64,000 bases of DNA, from assembly GCA_051208045.1 (NCBI GenBank), contig JBPJFY010000002.1, positions 248,001 to 312,000 on the forward strand, written 5' to 3'. Below are positions 25,428 through 32,504 of the stretch, in pieces (positions within the stretch are counted from its first letter, which is position 1; each line of letters opens with the position of its first letter). The notes under the pieces are model-generated. The model did not search any database. It saw only the letters and a list, made by a program, of their open reading frames with translations, and had not been told where the DNA came from. The stretch is from LZORAL124-50-18 sp051208045. GTDB lineage: Bacteria; Pseudomonadota; Gammaproteobacteria; Pseudomonadales; Oleiphilaceae. Made by a program: the position numbers and the translations under genes.

Positions 25428-26488
25428 ACTCTGGCCTCCTGCTTCAGTGCTTCATATTGTGGAACCAGCGGTTTGGGGATTTCCGAAAACAGGTGGTCGA
25501 ACATGCTTTCTGGTGGTTCGGGCGCGGTGCCCAGGTAGGTTTTTACGGCTTCATCGATGATGTTTTTACACTCGAAAAACCATTGCTCGTCCTGCTTATC
25601 GGTCCAGAGGTCATTTTGCATCAGTAAACGTTTCAATCGCTCCACACCGTCTTTGGTCCAGGCAGTACTGACATCTTCTTTGCTTCGGTAGCGCGTGGCA
25701 TCGTCGGCGGTGGTATGATCACTGAGTCGGTAGGTCTGTGCTTCAATCAGTGTTGCCCCTTTGCCCGCGCGCGCCTGCTGGAGGGCGTGGTGAATCTGGT
25801 CGGTGAGTGCAAACCAGTCGTTACCATCAACCACAACCCCTCGGATACCGGCGCCGATCGCTTTCTGTGCCAGCGTTTCAGCACCACATTGCACTGAGCG
25901 AGGTGTAGAAATAGCCCACTGGTTATTGACGATCACATAGACCACCGGCAGGTGCCAGGCACCGGCGAGGTTGATGCTTTCGAGAAAATCGCCTTTGGAG
26001 GAAGAACCATCGCCACCCGTGACGACAACGGCACGTTTTTCACTGCGAATTTTCATGGCAGACGCAATACCGGCCGCATGTCCGAACTGCGTCGCGATCG
26101 GAACGCAAATCGGCAGGTCTTCCGGGCAATTCGCGAAATGACTGCCTCGCTCGTCACCACCCCAGTAGAGCAGAATTTCGGCCAGGGAAACCCCACGCAG
26201 AAATTGTGTGCCATGGTCTCGGTAGTAAGGCACGAAAACATCCGTGGGTGTCATGCTCATGCCGATGGCAATATTCACGACTTCATGCCCCAGGGTAGAA
26301 GGGTAGGTGCCGATCTGGCCCGTGCGCTGCAAAGCGATGGCCTTTTGGTCAAACAGGCGCATCAGGCTCATCACGCGATAGGCTTCGAGCGCTTGCCGCT
26401 GATCCGCATCGTTCCAGTTGCCGGTGAGTTCGCCGTTTTCTGTCAGTCGCTGGCAAAAAGGAATGGTAAAGTCATAACTTGATTTCAT
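25424..26488 (-). CDS. bkdA1: Branched-chain 2-oxoacid dehydrogenase E1 alpha subunit
   Basis: E1 alpha binds thiamin diphosphate and starts oxidative decarboxylation. The 354-residue protein has the TPP-binding motif GDGSSSKGDFLE followed about 25 residues later by NNQWAIST, and the FVPYYRDHGTQFLRG segment of the substrate channel. The phosphorylation-loop-like YRLSDHTTADDATRYR matches branched-chain and related E1 enzymes. A strong GGAGG site precedes the ATG. It lies 13 bases after the leucine dehydrogenase gene. Confidence 0.9.
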   Translation of the reverse strand: MKSSYDFTIPFCQRLTENGELTGNWNDADQRQALEAYRVMSLMRLFDQKAIALQRTGQIGTYPSTLGHEVVNIAIGMSMTPTDVFVPYYRDHGTQFLRGVSLAEILLYWGGDERGSHFANCPEDLPICVPIATQFGHAAGIASAMKIRSEKRAVVVTGGDGSSSKGDFLESINLAGAWHLPVVYVIVNNQWAISTPRSVQCGAETLAQKAIGAGIRGVVVDGNDWFALTDQIHHALQQARAGKGATLIEAQTYRLSDHTTADDATRYRSKEDVSTAWTKDGVERLKRLLMQNDLWTDKQDEQWFFECKNIIDEAVKTYLGTAPEPPESMFDHLFSEIPKPLVPQYEALKQEARV

Positions 26489-26501
26489 TGTCCATCCTCC
26501 C

Positions 26502-27578
26502 TCATCCGTGGGCCGTCATGGGCGGATGTGCCATGCGGCGCGCTTTGGCATCAATCAATCGCTGTTCTGCGAGACTGTTGGCCACTTCGCTGGTGGGACG
26601 ATTGGTTTCCCGGGATTTTTTGAAAATGTCCGCGAGTACACCGGAGATGCGTGCGGTCTTGTCGTCGATCTCTTTGTCGGCATGACCACTGTGGTGGAGA
26701 GAGGCGTAGATCAACCCACCGGAGTTAATAACATAATCCGGGGCATAAAGAATGCCTTTCTGGTGGAGCAGTAACCCGTGGCTTTCGCTGGCCAGCTGGT
26801 TGTTCGCAGAGCCTGCCACCATGGAACATTTGAGCTGCGGCAGGGTGTCGTCGTTGATGATGCCACCCAAACCACAAGGCGCAAATACATCACATTCGGT
26901 CTGGTAAATTTCAGAGATTGGGACGGCAGTCGCGTGAAACTGGCGCTGAGCCTGATTCACTTTATCCGCGTCGATATCGCTGACCACCAGTTTCACGCCG
27001 GCTTCGTGCAGCATGCGCGCGAGGCAGAAGCCGACATTGCCTAAACCTTGTAACGCGACGGTTAATCCTCGAATATCTTTGTGGCCCATGGCTGTGGCAC
27101 AGGCTTTAATCCCTTCGAAGACACCGCGTGCAGTGAATCGAGAGGGGTTCTGTTCCTCACTGGTGCTGGTCACGAAGGTGGTCTGGGTATGAATCCAGTC
27201 CATCTCTCTCGCTGTTGTGCCGCTATCAATGGCGGTGATGTACTGGCCGTTCAGGTCTTGAACAAATCGGCCAAACGCCTCAAACAGCGAACGGAATTCT
27301 TCCGGCGAACGCCTGGCTTTGTCTTCGGGGGCGATGATGACTGATTTACCCCCCCCCTGAGGAACATCGGCGAGGGCCGCTTTGTAAGTCATGCCCTTCG
27401 CGAGCCGAATGGCGTCTTCCACGGCTTGGTCAGTGTTGGTGTAAGGAATGAATCGACAGCCACCCAGGGCTGGGCCCAGTGTTGTGTCATGAATGGCGAT
27501 AATGGCGTGAAGCCCCGTTTCGGGATCAAAACGGAAATGCAAATCCTGAACGCGTGCGCGCTCCATAAAATGAAACAT
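26502..27578 (-). CDS. ldh: Leucine (branched-chain amino acid) dehydrogenase
   Basis: This Glu/Leu/Phe/Val dehydrogenase family enzyme oxidatively deaminates branched-chain amino acids with NAD+, giving 2-oxoacids for the complex encoded next door. From the ATG at 27578, with a GGAGG site 7 bases upstream, it has 358 residues. Visible are the active-site lysine regions GMTYKAALADVPQGGGKSVI (about residues 65-84), a hinge around AIDSGTTAREMDWI and the Rossmann motif ALQGLGNVG. Length and motifs fit leucine dehydrogenase better than glutamate dehydrogenase. It is first in the four-gene operon. Confidence 0.88.
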   Translation of the reverse strand: MFHFMERARVQDLHFRFDPETGLHAIIAIHDTTLGPALGGCRFIPYTNTDQAVEDAIRLAKGMTYKAALADVPQGGGKSVIIAPEDKARRSPEEFRSLFEAFGRFVQDLNGQYITAIDSGTTAREMDWIHTQTTFVTSTSEEQNPSRFTARGVFEGIKACATAMGHKDIRGLTVALQGLGNVGFCLARMLHEAGVKLVVSDIDADKVNQAQRQFHATAVPISEIYQTECDVFAPCGLGGIINDDTLPQLKCSMVAGSANNQLASESHGLLLHQKGILYAPDYVINSGGLIYASLHHSGHADKEIDDKTARISGVLADIFKKSRETNRPTSEVANSLAEQRLIDAKARRMAHPPMTAHG

Positions 27579-27879
27579 TGTCAACCTCCGAGCACTTCGT
27601 CCAGCCTGGGCTATCGTTCCGGTCGGCTTGTGGCCGGCGTGCGGATAACGTCGGATGGGCAGTGTATGCTACTACTCAGTGTGTCAGTTAATTTTGCGCC
27701 ACAGGTGCGCTGTGGCATTGTTTCTTATCTTTTGTTTGGTCACAGGTGCTGGCGGGATTGCCGCGGGTCACCTGTCACCGCTGCCGCAGTTAGTTCGACA
27801 TAGTCCTAGTATAGACATAAACCGAATAAAAAATAAACAAAGATTGTGCCGGTTTGTTTAGGCGTTATTTTTGGGTAGG
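27579..27879 (-). promoter_or_regulatory. Putative promoter and operator region of the ldh-bkd operon
   Basis: This 301-base gap lies upstream of the operon. On the minus strand a TATACT sequence (27813-27808) could be a -10 element, without a good -35. Downstream of it toward ldh are two copies of CACAGGTG (27700-27707, 27741-27748) and an inverted CACCTGT (27769-27775). A perfect 7-bp palindrome with 5-base spacer, GCCACAG..CTGTGGC (27698-27716), overlaps the first copy. The arrangement suggests regulator sites, but the regulator is unknown; the upstream AraC gene is one candidate. Confidence 0.4.
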
Positions 27880-28905
27880 TTAGGCTCCCGCCTTTTCCTT
27901 GACGTATTGGGCGGGAGACTTGCCCGTCCATCGCTTGAAGGCCCGGCTAAAAGCACTGAGTTCTGAAAAGCCCAGAAGAAAGGCGATTTCGCTTAAGCTG
28001 TATTTCTCATCAGCGAGAAATTGCATGGCCTGTTCTTTCCGTACCTCTTCCACGAGCTCTTGAAAGGAGTGGCCTTCCGATTTGAGCTTTCGATAGAGGG
28101 TGTGCCGGCTCATATTCAGTTTCTGGGCTACCTTTTCGGCATCAAAGGCATACTTTGACAGTCGCCGGCTGATTAAGGAGCGTACCTGGATCGTCAGGGA
28201 CTTTCTCGCCCGGATCTTGGTGAGCAATGGCTCGACATGGCGCGTGAGAATCTGATGCAGGTAGGGATTACGTTTGGGTAACTCGTAATTGAGAAAATGT
28301 TTTTCGAACACAAGACTGCAGCAGGGCTCGTCAAACCGGATCGGGCATTGAAAGATCCGTTCATATTCTGACGCATACGCAGGTTTGGCATGCTGAAAAG
28401 TTACATACTCCAGTTTGAGTGGCGAATTCAGGTAAACGCGGGCACGGTGTACCGAAACGGACATGGTGCGCTCCATGTTGGGGATGGAGTAGTACTGTGG
28501 TTCTTCCCAGAGATACTTCAGGTACGCGAACTGGTCATCGACGTCAAATTCGGCCCGCATGCCTTCATTAACCAGTTGGAACAAGCGGGAGAACTGTTCC
28601 AGTGCCTGACCCAGCGTGGCACTGTTGAAAAAAATATGGCTGATGACCCCCATATTCTCTTCGTTGGCATTTTCACCCAGCAACAAGCCCAGTGAGGGGT
28701 TGCCCGTAAACGTGAGTGCGATGTCCCAGAGGCGGTTGTAATTCTGAATGGGCAGTCGCTGGTCCGGTTTTTCCAATTCAATCAGATTGATGCCGGTATC
28801 TGCCTGCAGTGCTTCAGAGTTGTAGCCTTCACGAACAAGGTAAGTGGCCAGTGCGAGAGCGGAAGAAGCACCCACCATAATTGATTCGTTTTTACTGTTC
28901 ACCAT
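27880..28905 (-). CDS. AraC-family transcriptional regulator (OruR-like, arabinose-binding-like sensor)
   Basis: A 341-residue regulator. Residues about 20-200 form the Arabinose_bd-type sensor domain common in Pseudomonas regulators of catabolism and virulence (LPIQNYNRLWDIALTFTGNPSLGLLLG). Residues about 240-338 form the AraC DNA-binding domain with two helix-turn-helix units: VAQKLNMSRHTLYRKLKSEG and the signature IAFLLGFSELSAFSRAFKRWTG. It lies upstream of the ldh-bkd operon on the same strand and is divergent from the small-peptide region at 29185. A palindrome (29008-29023) in the divergent gap may be its site. The ligand is unknown. Confidence 0.9.
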   Translation of the reverse strand: MVNSKNESIMVGASSALALATYLVREGYNSEALQADTGINLIELEKPDQRLPIQNYNRLWDIALTFTGNPSLGLLLGENANEENMGVISHIFFNSATLGQALEQFSRLFQLVNEGMRAEFDVDDQFAYLKYLWEEPQYYSIPNMERTMSVSVHRARVYLNSPLKLEYVTFQHAKPAYASEYERIFQCPIRFDEPCCSLVFEKHFLNYELPKRNPYLHQILTRHVEPLLTKIRARKSLTIQVRSLISRRLSKYAFDAEKVAQKLNMSRHTLYRKLKSEGHSFQELVEEVRKEQAMQFLADEKYSLSEIAFLLGFSELSAFSRAFKRWTGKSPAQYVKEKAGA

Positions 28906-29007
28906 ACTTCGGAGAAATCCTTGTGTTGCTTTGGCTAATTCCTCATTCGCGCTGTAGTTTTCTTCGTTGTGGGCAGCGGGAATTTACATGAGTGTTGTAC
29001 AAATGAA

Positions 29008-29023
29008 CAAATTGGTCAATTTG
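29008..29023. promoter_or_regulatory. 16-bp palindrome in the AraC divergent region
   Basis: CAAATTGGTCAATTTG is a perfect inverted repeat of 7-bp arms with a 2-base spacer. It lies 103 bases upstream of the AraC start and 160 bases upstream of the small plus-strand reading frame. A second small palindrome, TTGTACAA, lies at 28995-29002. Position and symmetry suggest an operator; no binding protein can be assigned. Confidence 0.45.
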
Positions 29024-29184
29024 CAACCTGAGGTCAAAAGAATGGCACAGGGTGTCAAGCAGATGTCATGGAATCAGTCTATCATAATTTGCGTGGGTGG
29101 TAATTGGAGAATAAATCACCCGTAGTCCGTTTGCTGAATATGGCCGGCAAACAGAATAAACAGAATGATCTGGAGGAAAGGTCG

Positions 29185-29277
29185 ATGGAATTAGAAGTAT
29201 GCGTACCCAAGAGTGAAGAAGAACGCGGTAATTTAAAAGCACTGGAAGAGTATTTGACCAATATGTATTACTGCTAG
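29185..29277 (+). CDS. Possible small peptide gene, 30 residues
   Basis: A 30-codon frame starts with ATG preceded at 8 to 13 bases by TGGAGGAAAGG, a strong ribosome binding site. The peptide begins MELEVCVPKSEEERG and ends EEYLTNMYYC. It is acidic, has Cys at positions 6 and 30 and no signal peptide. It lies on the plus strand, divergent from the AraC gene, and a good plus-strand intrinsic terminator follows at 29404-29432, so a short transcript of about 300 bases is plausible. I recognise no family. A chance frame cannot be excluded at this length. Confidence 0.45.
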   Translation: MELEVCVPKSEEERGNLKALEEYLTNMYYC

Positions 29278-29312
29278 CGTGCGAGCGTCAGAGCCGCAGC
29301 AGATACGGGTTT

Positions 29313-29384
29313 ATGCGCTTTGATAACGTTCTTATAGCAACCGTTCTTACAGCAACTGTTATTATAGCAACAAGAATCGTTTGA
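29313..29384 (+). CDS. Possible 23-residue hydrophobic peptide spanning the 15-bp repeats
   Basis: This frame starts MRFDN and continues with three repeated units of five residues (VLIAT, VLTAT, VIIAT), ending RIV before TGA. The result would be a single short hydrophobic helix like small membrane peptides. There is no strong ribosome binding site before the ATG. It lies in the same presumed transcript as the 30-codon frame and before the terminator. On the opposite strand the same DNA reads as a Cys/Asn-rich 40-codon frame (29396-29274). It is reported as a candidate only. Confidence 0.25.
   Translation: MRFDNVLIATVLTATVIIATRIV
29327..29371. repeat. Three tandem 15-bp repeats
   Basis: Units at 29327-29341, 29342-29356 and 29357-29371 share the pattern (C/T)GTT(C/A)TTA(T/C)AGCAAC. 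They differ at only a few positions. Because the unit is a multiple of three, every reading frame through it is periodic with five residues. It could be a binding-site array, an RNA element or coding repeat. Confidence 0.85.
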
Positions 29385-29403
29385 TTGTTCAGGCATCCCT
29401 TGT

Positions 29404-29432
29404 ACCGGCTTAATTGGCCGGTTTTTCTTTTT
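29404..29432 (+). terminator. Intrinsic terminator on the plus strand
   Basis: ACCGGC (29404-29409) and GCCGGT (29417-29422) form a 6-bp stem with a 7-base loop, followed by TTTT, C and TTTTT. There is no T run on the other strand, so it acts on plus-strand transcripts. It overlaps the stop codon of the minus-strand solute-binding gene. The only plus-strand candidates it can serve are the small frames at 29185-29384. Confidence 0.65.
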
Positions 29433-30237
29433 CTGGTTCCTGCTTGAACCGCTCAGCCTCATAGTGAAAGCGCTGGAGTTCCGCTTGCCAGGCTGGATCG
29501 GATAGACTTTGGGCGATAATGGGAGCGAGCAGAGTAAAGGCGGCTGCGCTGGATTTTGGGAAGAGCACGCGCCGAGCGAACAGGTCGTGGGGTTTTTCCA
29601 GTGCAACTAAACCGGAAGCCCTGAGTTCATGCGCCATCAGATACTGATAAGTCAAAATACTGGTGATCGTGGCATCGGCGCGCTGCAGTTGGACCATCGT
29701 CAAATTCTGCAAGTCGGAACTGGTTTCGAAAATACTGAGCTTTCCATCCGCAGCCAGTTCCATTACGCCCCAAAAATAGAGGCCGCGCGGCAGCGCGAGC
29801 TTTTTCCCGACAAGGTCATTTGGTGCATGGTACGAAAATATCGTCTCTGCGCGGGTGACAATCACGTCCTGATCCCACATAAAGGCCTGACTCCACAGGT
29901 AGCGGGTTTCCTCTGAATCTTTAAACCAGAGAGGATTCACCCCCAGGATAGCACCCGATAGCTGGCCGTCTCGCAATGTCTTTTCCAACCGGTTACGGGG
30001 TAGGTAGGTGAGTCGGATGTTGTACTTTGGTTGCTTGCGATTGAGGTAGTCTGTAAACGCACGGTATATGCCGGGGGCAGGGGGGGCGTTTTCCCGCGCC
30101 TTATGAAAATAGGGTGGCTTTTCGTGATAGGTGTATAGCTCGAAGGGTTCTCCCGCGACACTCTGGCACACACAGGTGAGGGAAAAACCGGCGATCATCA
30201 GCGCTGCCCGTTTGAGGCATGCTATGGATTTAATCAT
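29410..30237 (-). CDS. Periplasmic solute-binding protein, family 3-like
   Basis: From the ATG at 30237 the product has 275 residues, with a signal peptide (ALMIAGFSLTCVCQSVAG) and a type II periplasmic binding fold. Visible are FELYTYHEKPPYFHK, a YRAFTDYLNRK segment, and LVGKKLALPRGLYFWGVMEL before a second lobe. Two upstream in-frame starts exist (ATG 30252, TTG 30264). No transporter genes are adjacent. It differs clearly from the other binding protein at 16108 and ends in a charged Glu/Lys tail. The ligand is unknown. Confidence 0.72.
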   Translation of the reverse strand: MIKSIACLKRAALMIAGFSLTCVCQSVAGEPFELYTYHEKPPYFHKARENAPPAPGIYRAFTDYLNRKQPKYNIRLTYLPRNRLEKTLRDGQLSGAILGVNPLWFKDSEETRYLWSQAFMWDQDVIVTRAETIFSYHAPNDLVGKKLALPRGLYFWGVMELAADGKLSIFETSSDLQNLTMVQLQRADATITSILTYQYLMAHELRASGLVALEKPHDLFARRVLFPKSSAAAFTLLAPIIAQSLSDPAWQAELQRFHYEAERFKQEPEKEKPAN

Positions 30238-30364
30238 TCGAAAGCATCCCATCCTGTCTGTCAATGTTGTAAGTATAGGAGACTTTTCTCTTCTCCCTCG
30301 TTGTTTTTCGCGTTGCGTAAACTGTGGTATAACCCTCAGGGAACTGATTCTTACGGAGTGGATT

Positions 30365-30937
30365 ATGCGTTCTATTGTTCAATTCATGCTTGTTACATGG
30401 TCTCTATTTTTAGTCGGCTGTGCCGCTGTATCCCCATTTGCTATTGATGAATCCATGTTGGCTTCAGAACTGCGTCAAGTGGTGGCAGATTACGACCGGA
30501 AACAACTTGAAGCTGGCTCACCGGTAGGTATGAAGCTAAATGATGCGGATGTCAACATTGGCCCGGATGGTCGGGATGTGATTCGGCTATCGCTCGATGG
30601 TGAGGTGTCACTAAATACCGTGCTTGCATCGTTTCCCGTGCGGTTGACGCTTTCTCTGGAGGCGGTGCCCGTCTACGTGAAACAGGAAAAAGCCATTTAC
30701 ATTCGTCGACTGAAACTCCTGGAAAGCCGTGTTGATTCAGCCATGCTCAGTGGATTGAATCTGGATCAGAAAGCGGCGCAACAAGGTGTGGCTATCCTGG
30801 CTCAGCTATTGGAACAGGTGCCGGTGTATCGCCTCAATGAAAAGAACATGGCGGAAGCGCTGGTTGCCTCCTCCCCGCTGACATTGAAGGTGACCCAGGG
30901 CAGGTTGGTCTTCGCGCTCGATGAGAGCAAACACTAG
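30365..30937 (+). CDS. DUF1439 lipoprotein (YceB-like)
   Basis: From the ATG at 30365 (GGAGTG site) the protein has 190 residues, a lipoprotein signal with lipobox LVGC (Cys about 19), and a beta-rich domain like DUF1439: a series of strands around MKLNDADVNIGPDGRDVIRLSLDGEV and the C-terminal PLTLKVTQGRLVFAL. YceB-type proteins are outer membrane or periplasmic lipoproteins of uncertain role. Its TAG stop is inside the interspersed repeat shared with the convergent PilZ gene. Confidence 0.75.
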   Translation: MRSIVQFMLVTWSLFLVGCAAVSPFAIDESMLASELRQVVADYDRKQLEAGSPVGMKLNDADVNIGPDGRDVIRLSLDGEVSLNTVLASFPVRLTLSLEAVPVYVKQEKAIYIRRLKLLESRVDSAMLSGLNLDQKAAQQGVAILAQLLEQVPVYRLNEKNMAEALVASSPLTLKVTQGRLVFALDESKH

Positions 30938-30951
30938 GGCGTGTTGACGTT
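30935..30951 (+). repeat. Interspersed repeat, copy 2 (TAGGGCGTGTTGACGTT)
   Basis: This 17-base sequence contains the TAG stop of the plus-strand lipoprotein gene and ends inside the stop codon of the minus-strand PilZ gene (30950-30952). It is identical over 17 bases to the inverse of 48250-48266, and over 14 bases to 5283-5296. Two of three copies separate convergent genes. Confidence 0.75.
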
Positions 30952-31375
30952 AGTGCGATGGGTAAGCTTCAGGCACGGCATTGCGCAGTCTTTGTTTGAA
31001 GCTGCGATCCATAATGCCTTCCATTCGACCCAGAACGGATTGCAGCTTGATCCCTCGCATGATGCGATTGGCATCAAAATTAAACTGCACCCCGAAACGA
31101 TTCATATGGTCCTGAGTTTTACGGCTCCTCACGACGGCGACCACGTTTTCTGCCTCCAGCGTACTCCGGCTCATATGAATGTGAAGGCTTAAGAGCACGG
31201 TTTCGCCAATGTCCAGATCGACATCCGCCAGGAACGCCATCCCTTCCTTATTGAAGTCCACACACGTAATGGTGGACCACGCCGCCAGCAAGTTGTTTGG
31301 ACGGCGTACACGTGCCAGCATTTCTGCGGAAGGAAAGCGGTTTCTCGATCGTCTGTTCACGGCTTGTAGTCTCAA
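30950..31375 (-). CDS. PilZ domain protein
   Basis: PilZ domains bind cyclic di-GMP and alter the activity of motility or envelope systems. The 141-residue protein shows an N-terminal arginine cluster (NRRSRNRFPS, about residues 7-16) followed by the CVDFNKEGMAF segment, which corresponds to the (D/N)xSxxG motif in altered form, and an RFGVQF block. The changed second motif means nucleotide binding is not certain. The start is TTG at 31375 with an AGGCGA site; no in-frame ATG is available upstream before a stop. It converges on the DUF1439 gene. Confidence 0.72.
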   Translation of the reverse strand: MRLQAVNRRSRNRFPSAEMLARVRRPNNLLAAWSTITCVDFNKEGMAFLADVDLDIGETVLLSLHIHMSRSTLEAENVVAVVRSRKTQDHMNRFGVQFNFDANRIMRGIKLQSVLGRMEGIMDRSFKQRLRNAVPEAYPSH

Positions 31376-31510
31376 ATCAATCGCCTGTTAACGACAGTTT
31401 AGTCAAATTACCGGAGATGCGCACAGAAACGGCGGCTTGCAATGCCATTCTCCATCGCCTATCTTATCTGCCTCTCTATCCGTATTCCAACACAGGGTTC
31501 ACGACGGTTC

Positions 31511-31804
31511 ATGGCGCTACGCAGACCTTTCTATCTCGTGCTCGTATCGCTGCTATGTGTCATCTTTGGACTCGCTCATCAGGTAGAGGCCGCCACGGAA
31601 GAGGCGCACGAGCATCATTGTTACCTGTGCCAATCCGGCACGGCGACGCCAGCGGTATTGTCAACTGCGCTACCAGCCATAATTAAAGCGCAAGCTTTCG
31701 TTAAATCTTCAGAGTGCTCGCACCTGATTTTCCCTCCGGGCTGGATTCGCCCGGCGGTTCGCGCGCCACCTTCCCCCACTTTTTTGCTTACTTTCACACA
31801 TTGA
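31511..31804 (+). CDS. Small exported His/Cys protein at the head of the zinc cluster
   Basis: A product of about 97 residues from the ATG at 31511 with a signal segment (FYLVLVSLLCVIFGLAHQVEA) and then EAHEHHCYLCQSG, a compact His/Cys motif likely to bind metal. A further Cys and His follow (SSECSHL). Similar short proteins with H-x-C-x-x-C type motifs precede metal transporters in many bacteria. The upstream ATG at 31442 would extend it by 23 residues; neither start has a strong ribosome binding site. It lies 58 bases before the zrgA-like gene. Confidence 0.55.
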   Translation: MALRRPFYLVLVSLLCVIFGLAHQVEAATEEAHEHHCYLCQSGTATPAVLSTALPAIIKAQAFVKSSECSHLIFPPGWIRPAVRAPPSPTFLLTFTH

Positions 31805-31862
31805 GTAAACTTTTTGCATATCTGCTGTTTTTATGTCAGCGATGTGCTTATGGGAGATTGAA

Positions 31863-32495
31863 ATGAAACGATTAGTCGTATTTGTGGCGTCTATGGCGGC
31901 CGGCACTGTGTGTGCGGAAAATGCAGCACACACACACGGAGTGGTACAGCTGGATATTGCCCAGGAAGGCAGCGCGCTGGAGGTCATACTGGAAAGTCCG
32001 GCGGCGAACTTCCTCGGTTGGGAGCACGCCCCCAAATCTCAGGAAGACCGGCAACAGGTCGCAGCGCTGGGCAAACAGCTGAAAATGGCGGCTTCTGTCT
32101 TCAGTGTGCCGGAGTCGGCCGGGTGTCGCGTGGTCTCGGCAGAACTGGATAACGCGTTTTTTGGCCAGGCCAATGCGTCTGACAAGCATGCAGAACAGGA
32201 AGACGAACACCAGCACGACGACCATCATGACAACCATCATGAGGAAGACCGGCACAAGGAAGAGCATCACGAAGAAGCCCATCATGATGCGCATGAACAT
32301 GATGACGATCATTCGGAGTTCTCCGTGCACTACCGGATGGACTGTCAGGGTGCAGACCCGCTGGGGGTAGTGAATGTGCATCTGTTCAGCCACTTTCCTG
32401 CCATTGAAACAGTGGTGGTTCAGGCGGTAACGGAGCATGGCCAGAAAGGTGCGCGCCTGAACAGTTCGAATGCACAGCTGGTCTTGAAAAACTAG
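31863..32495 (+). CDS. zrgA: ZrgA-like (DUF2796) periplasmic zinc-binding protein
   Basis: From the ATG at 31863 (GGGAGA site) the protein has 210 residues and a signal peptide ending TVCA-EN. The mature start HTHGVVQLDIA, the block NFLGWEHAP and a long His/Asp/Glu-rich loop (about residues 110-156) are typical of DUF2796/ZrgA. The loop alone contains more than 15 histidines, suited to capture Zn(II) in the periplasm. The ABC ATPase and permease genes follow at 9 bases and with overlap. This matches the zinc-regulated operon known in Vibrio, so I infer zinc uptake. No clear Zur site was found. Confidence 0.82.
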   Translation: MKRLVVFVASMAAGTVCAENAAHTHGVVQLDIAQEGSALEVILESPAANFLGWEHAPKSQEDRQQVAALGKQLKMAASVFSVPESAGCRVVSAELDNAFFGQANASDKHAEQEDEHQHDDHHDNHHEEDRHKEEHHEEAHHDAHEHDDDHSEFSVHYRMDCQGADPLGVVNVHLFSHFPAIETVVVQAVTEHGQKGARLNSSNAQLVLKN

Positions 32496-32504
32496 GAGGA
32501 AACG

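Noticed and set aside
29274..29396. Minus-strand 40-codon Cys/Asn-rich frame
   Set aside because: AAGGG lies directly against the ATG with no spacing, and the plus-strand terminator points to transcription in the other direction. Kept only as part of the repeat finding.
32200..32320. Repetitive CATCATGA-rich stretch resembling a CRISPR or microsatellite
   Set aside because: It is the His/Asp/Glu-rich coding loop of the ZrgA-like protein and keeps its reading frame; there are no equal spacers.
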